Source: Thermoanaerobaculia bacterium (GTDB lineage Bacteria; Acidobacteriota; Thermoanaerobaculia; Gp7-AA8). Taken from it: a stretch of DNA of 5,172 nucleotides. This document shows, one piece after another, positions 4,992-5,172 of the stretch (positions are counted from its first letter, which is position 1; each line of letters begins with the position of its first letter). The stretch lies in NCBI GenBank assembly GCA_023700825.1, contig JAMPYE010000358.1, forward strand, positions 1-5,172, given 5' to 3'. The translations under genes were made by a program, and so were the position numbers. A model generated the notes under the pieces. That model was not told the DNA's origin, ran no database searches, and saw nothing but the letters and a program-made list of their open reading frames with translations.

Positions 4992-5021
4992 ATCATAGTC
5001 AGCGGACGCGGGCTCGCGCAA
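4992..5021 (-). promoter_or_regulatory. Possible fabD promoter giving a near-leaderless mRNA
   Basis: On the minus strand TTGCGC (5021-5016) and TATGAT (4997-4992) are separated by 18 bases. The -10 differs from consensus at one base; the -35 keeps only the TTG. Transcription would start about 2-4 bases before the fabD ATG at 4982. This agrees with the lack of a Shine-Dalgarno sequence there. The call rests on short motifs only. Confidence 0.35.
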
Positions 5022-5172
5022 GGCGGGGTGGCGGAGTCGCCGCATCTCGCCACGGGAATCCCGAGCGCTTCAAGGCGGTCGTCGAGGCCTGGATGCGGGC
5101 AGGCCGCCACGCCGAGGCGAGACGGCAGCGCGGCACATGCATACGGGACGTTCCTGCATTATGCTGACGGCA

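Noticed and set aside
4983..5045. FabD start at the ATG at 5045, 21 residues longer
   Set aside because: The extension (rich in Arg and Pro) is not expected in FabD, the motif-based N-terminus begins at 4982, and a promoter-like TATGAT lies inside the extension.
4961..5167. Small plus-strand open frame overlapping the fabD start
   Set aside because: It runs antisense through the FabD N-terminus, has an arginine-rich composition typical of GC-rich shadow frames, and has no ribosome site or recognisable domain.
5046..5172. tRNA or further gene at the right edge
   Set aside because: A short stem (5086-5091 with 5100-5105) and an ATG at 5161 are present, but there is no cloverleaf, no Shine-Dalgarno sequence and no coding pattern strong enough to call.

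Overview
The window is GC-rich, densely coded bacterial chromosome. It carries the border region of a conserved housekeeping cluster: yceD (DUF177), rpmF (ribosomal protein L32) and plsX on the plus strand, facing fabD and fabG on the minus strand. The 5' end is cut through an unrecognised gene. There is no phage, plasmid, CRISPR or defence gene, and no RNA gene was seen. The protein sequences and the repeat-rich gaps would suit a soil or environmental lineage such as Acidobacteriota, but this is a weak guess because nothing in the window is diagnostic for a phylum.

Layout. Bases 2-709 hold the C-terminal 235 residues of an unknown beta-rich protein. Bases 710-1027 (318 bases without a gene) contain, in order, a long imperfect inverted repeat (722-817), a GC-rich dyad (847-871), a near-consensus -10 box (902-907) and a probable mRNA leader of roughly 110 bases. 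Bases 1028-2921 hold yceD, rpmF and plsX, closely spaced and probably one transcript. Bases 2904-3170 are a symmetrical composite inverted-repeat element that fills the space between the convergent plsX and fabG ends and supplies the plsX stop codon. Bases 3173-4982 hold fabG and fabD on the minus strand, transcribed fabD first. The 130-base gap between them contains two arrays of 7-bp repeats. Bases 4983-5172 hold a possible fabD promoter next to the gene and nothing else that I can assign.

How the genes work together. PlsX makes acyl-phosphate from acyl-ACP for phospholipid synthesis. FabD charges ACP with malonate, and FabG reduces beta-ketoacyl-ACP in each elongation round. L32 and YceD link this lipid cluster to ribosome production. 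The common bacterial order is yceD-rpmF-plsX-fabH-fabD-fabG-acpP, all on one strand. Here fabD-fabG is inverted relative to plsX, and fabH is not between them.

The most unusual content is non-coding. Four short tandem arrays in three intergenic gaps share a strict 7-base period with different words (ATTCNNN, AGGTCAN, AGGCGAN). In two gaps the arrays form the arms of inverted repeats, and three of the gaps' arrays lie directly against gene 3' ends.
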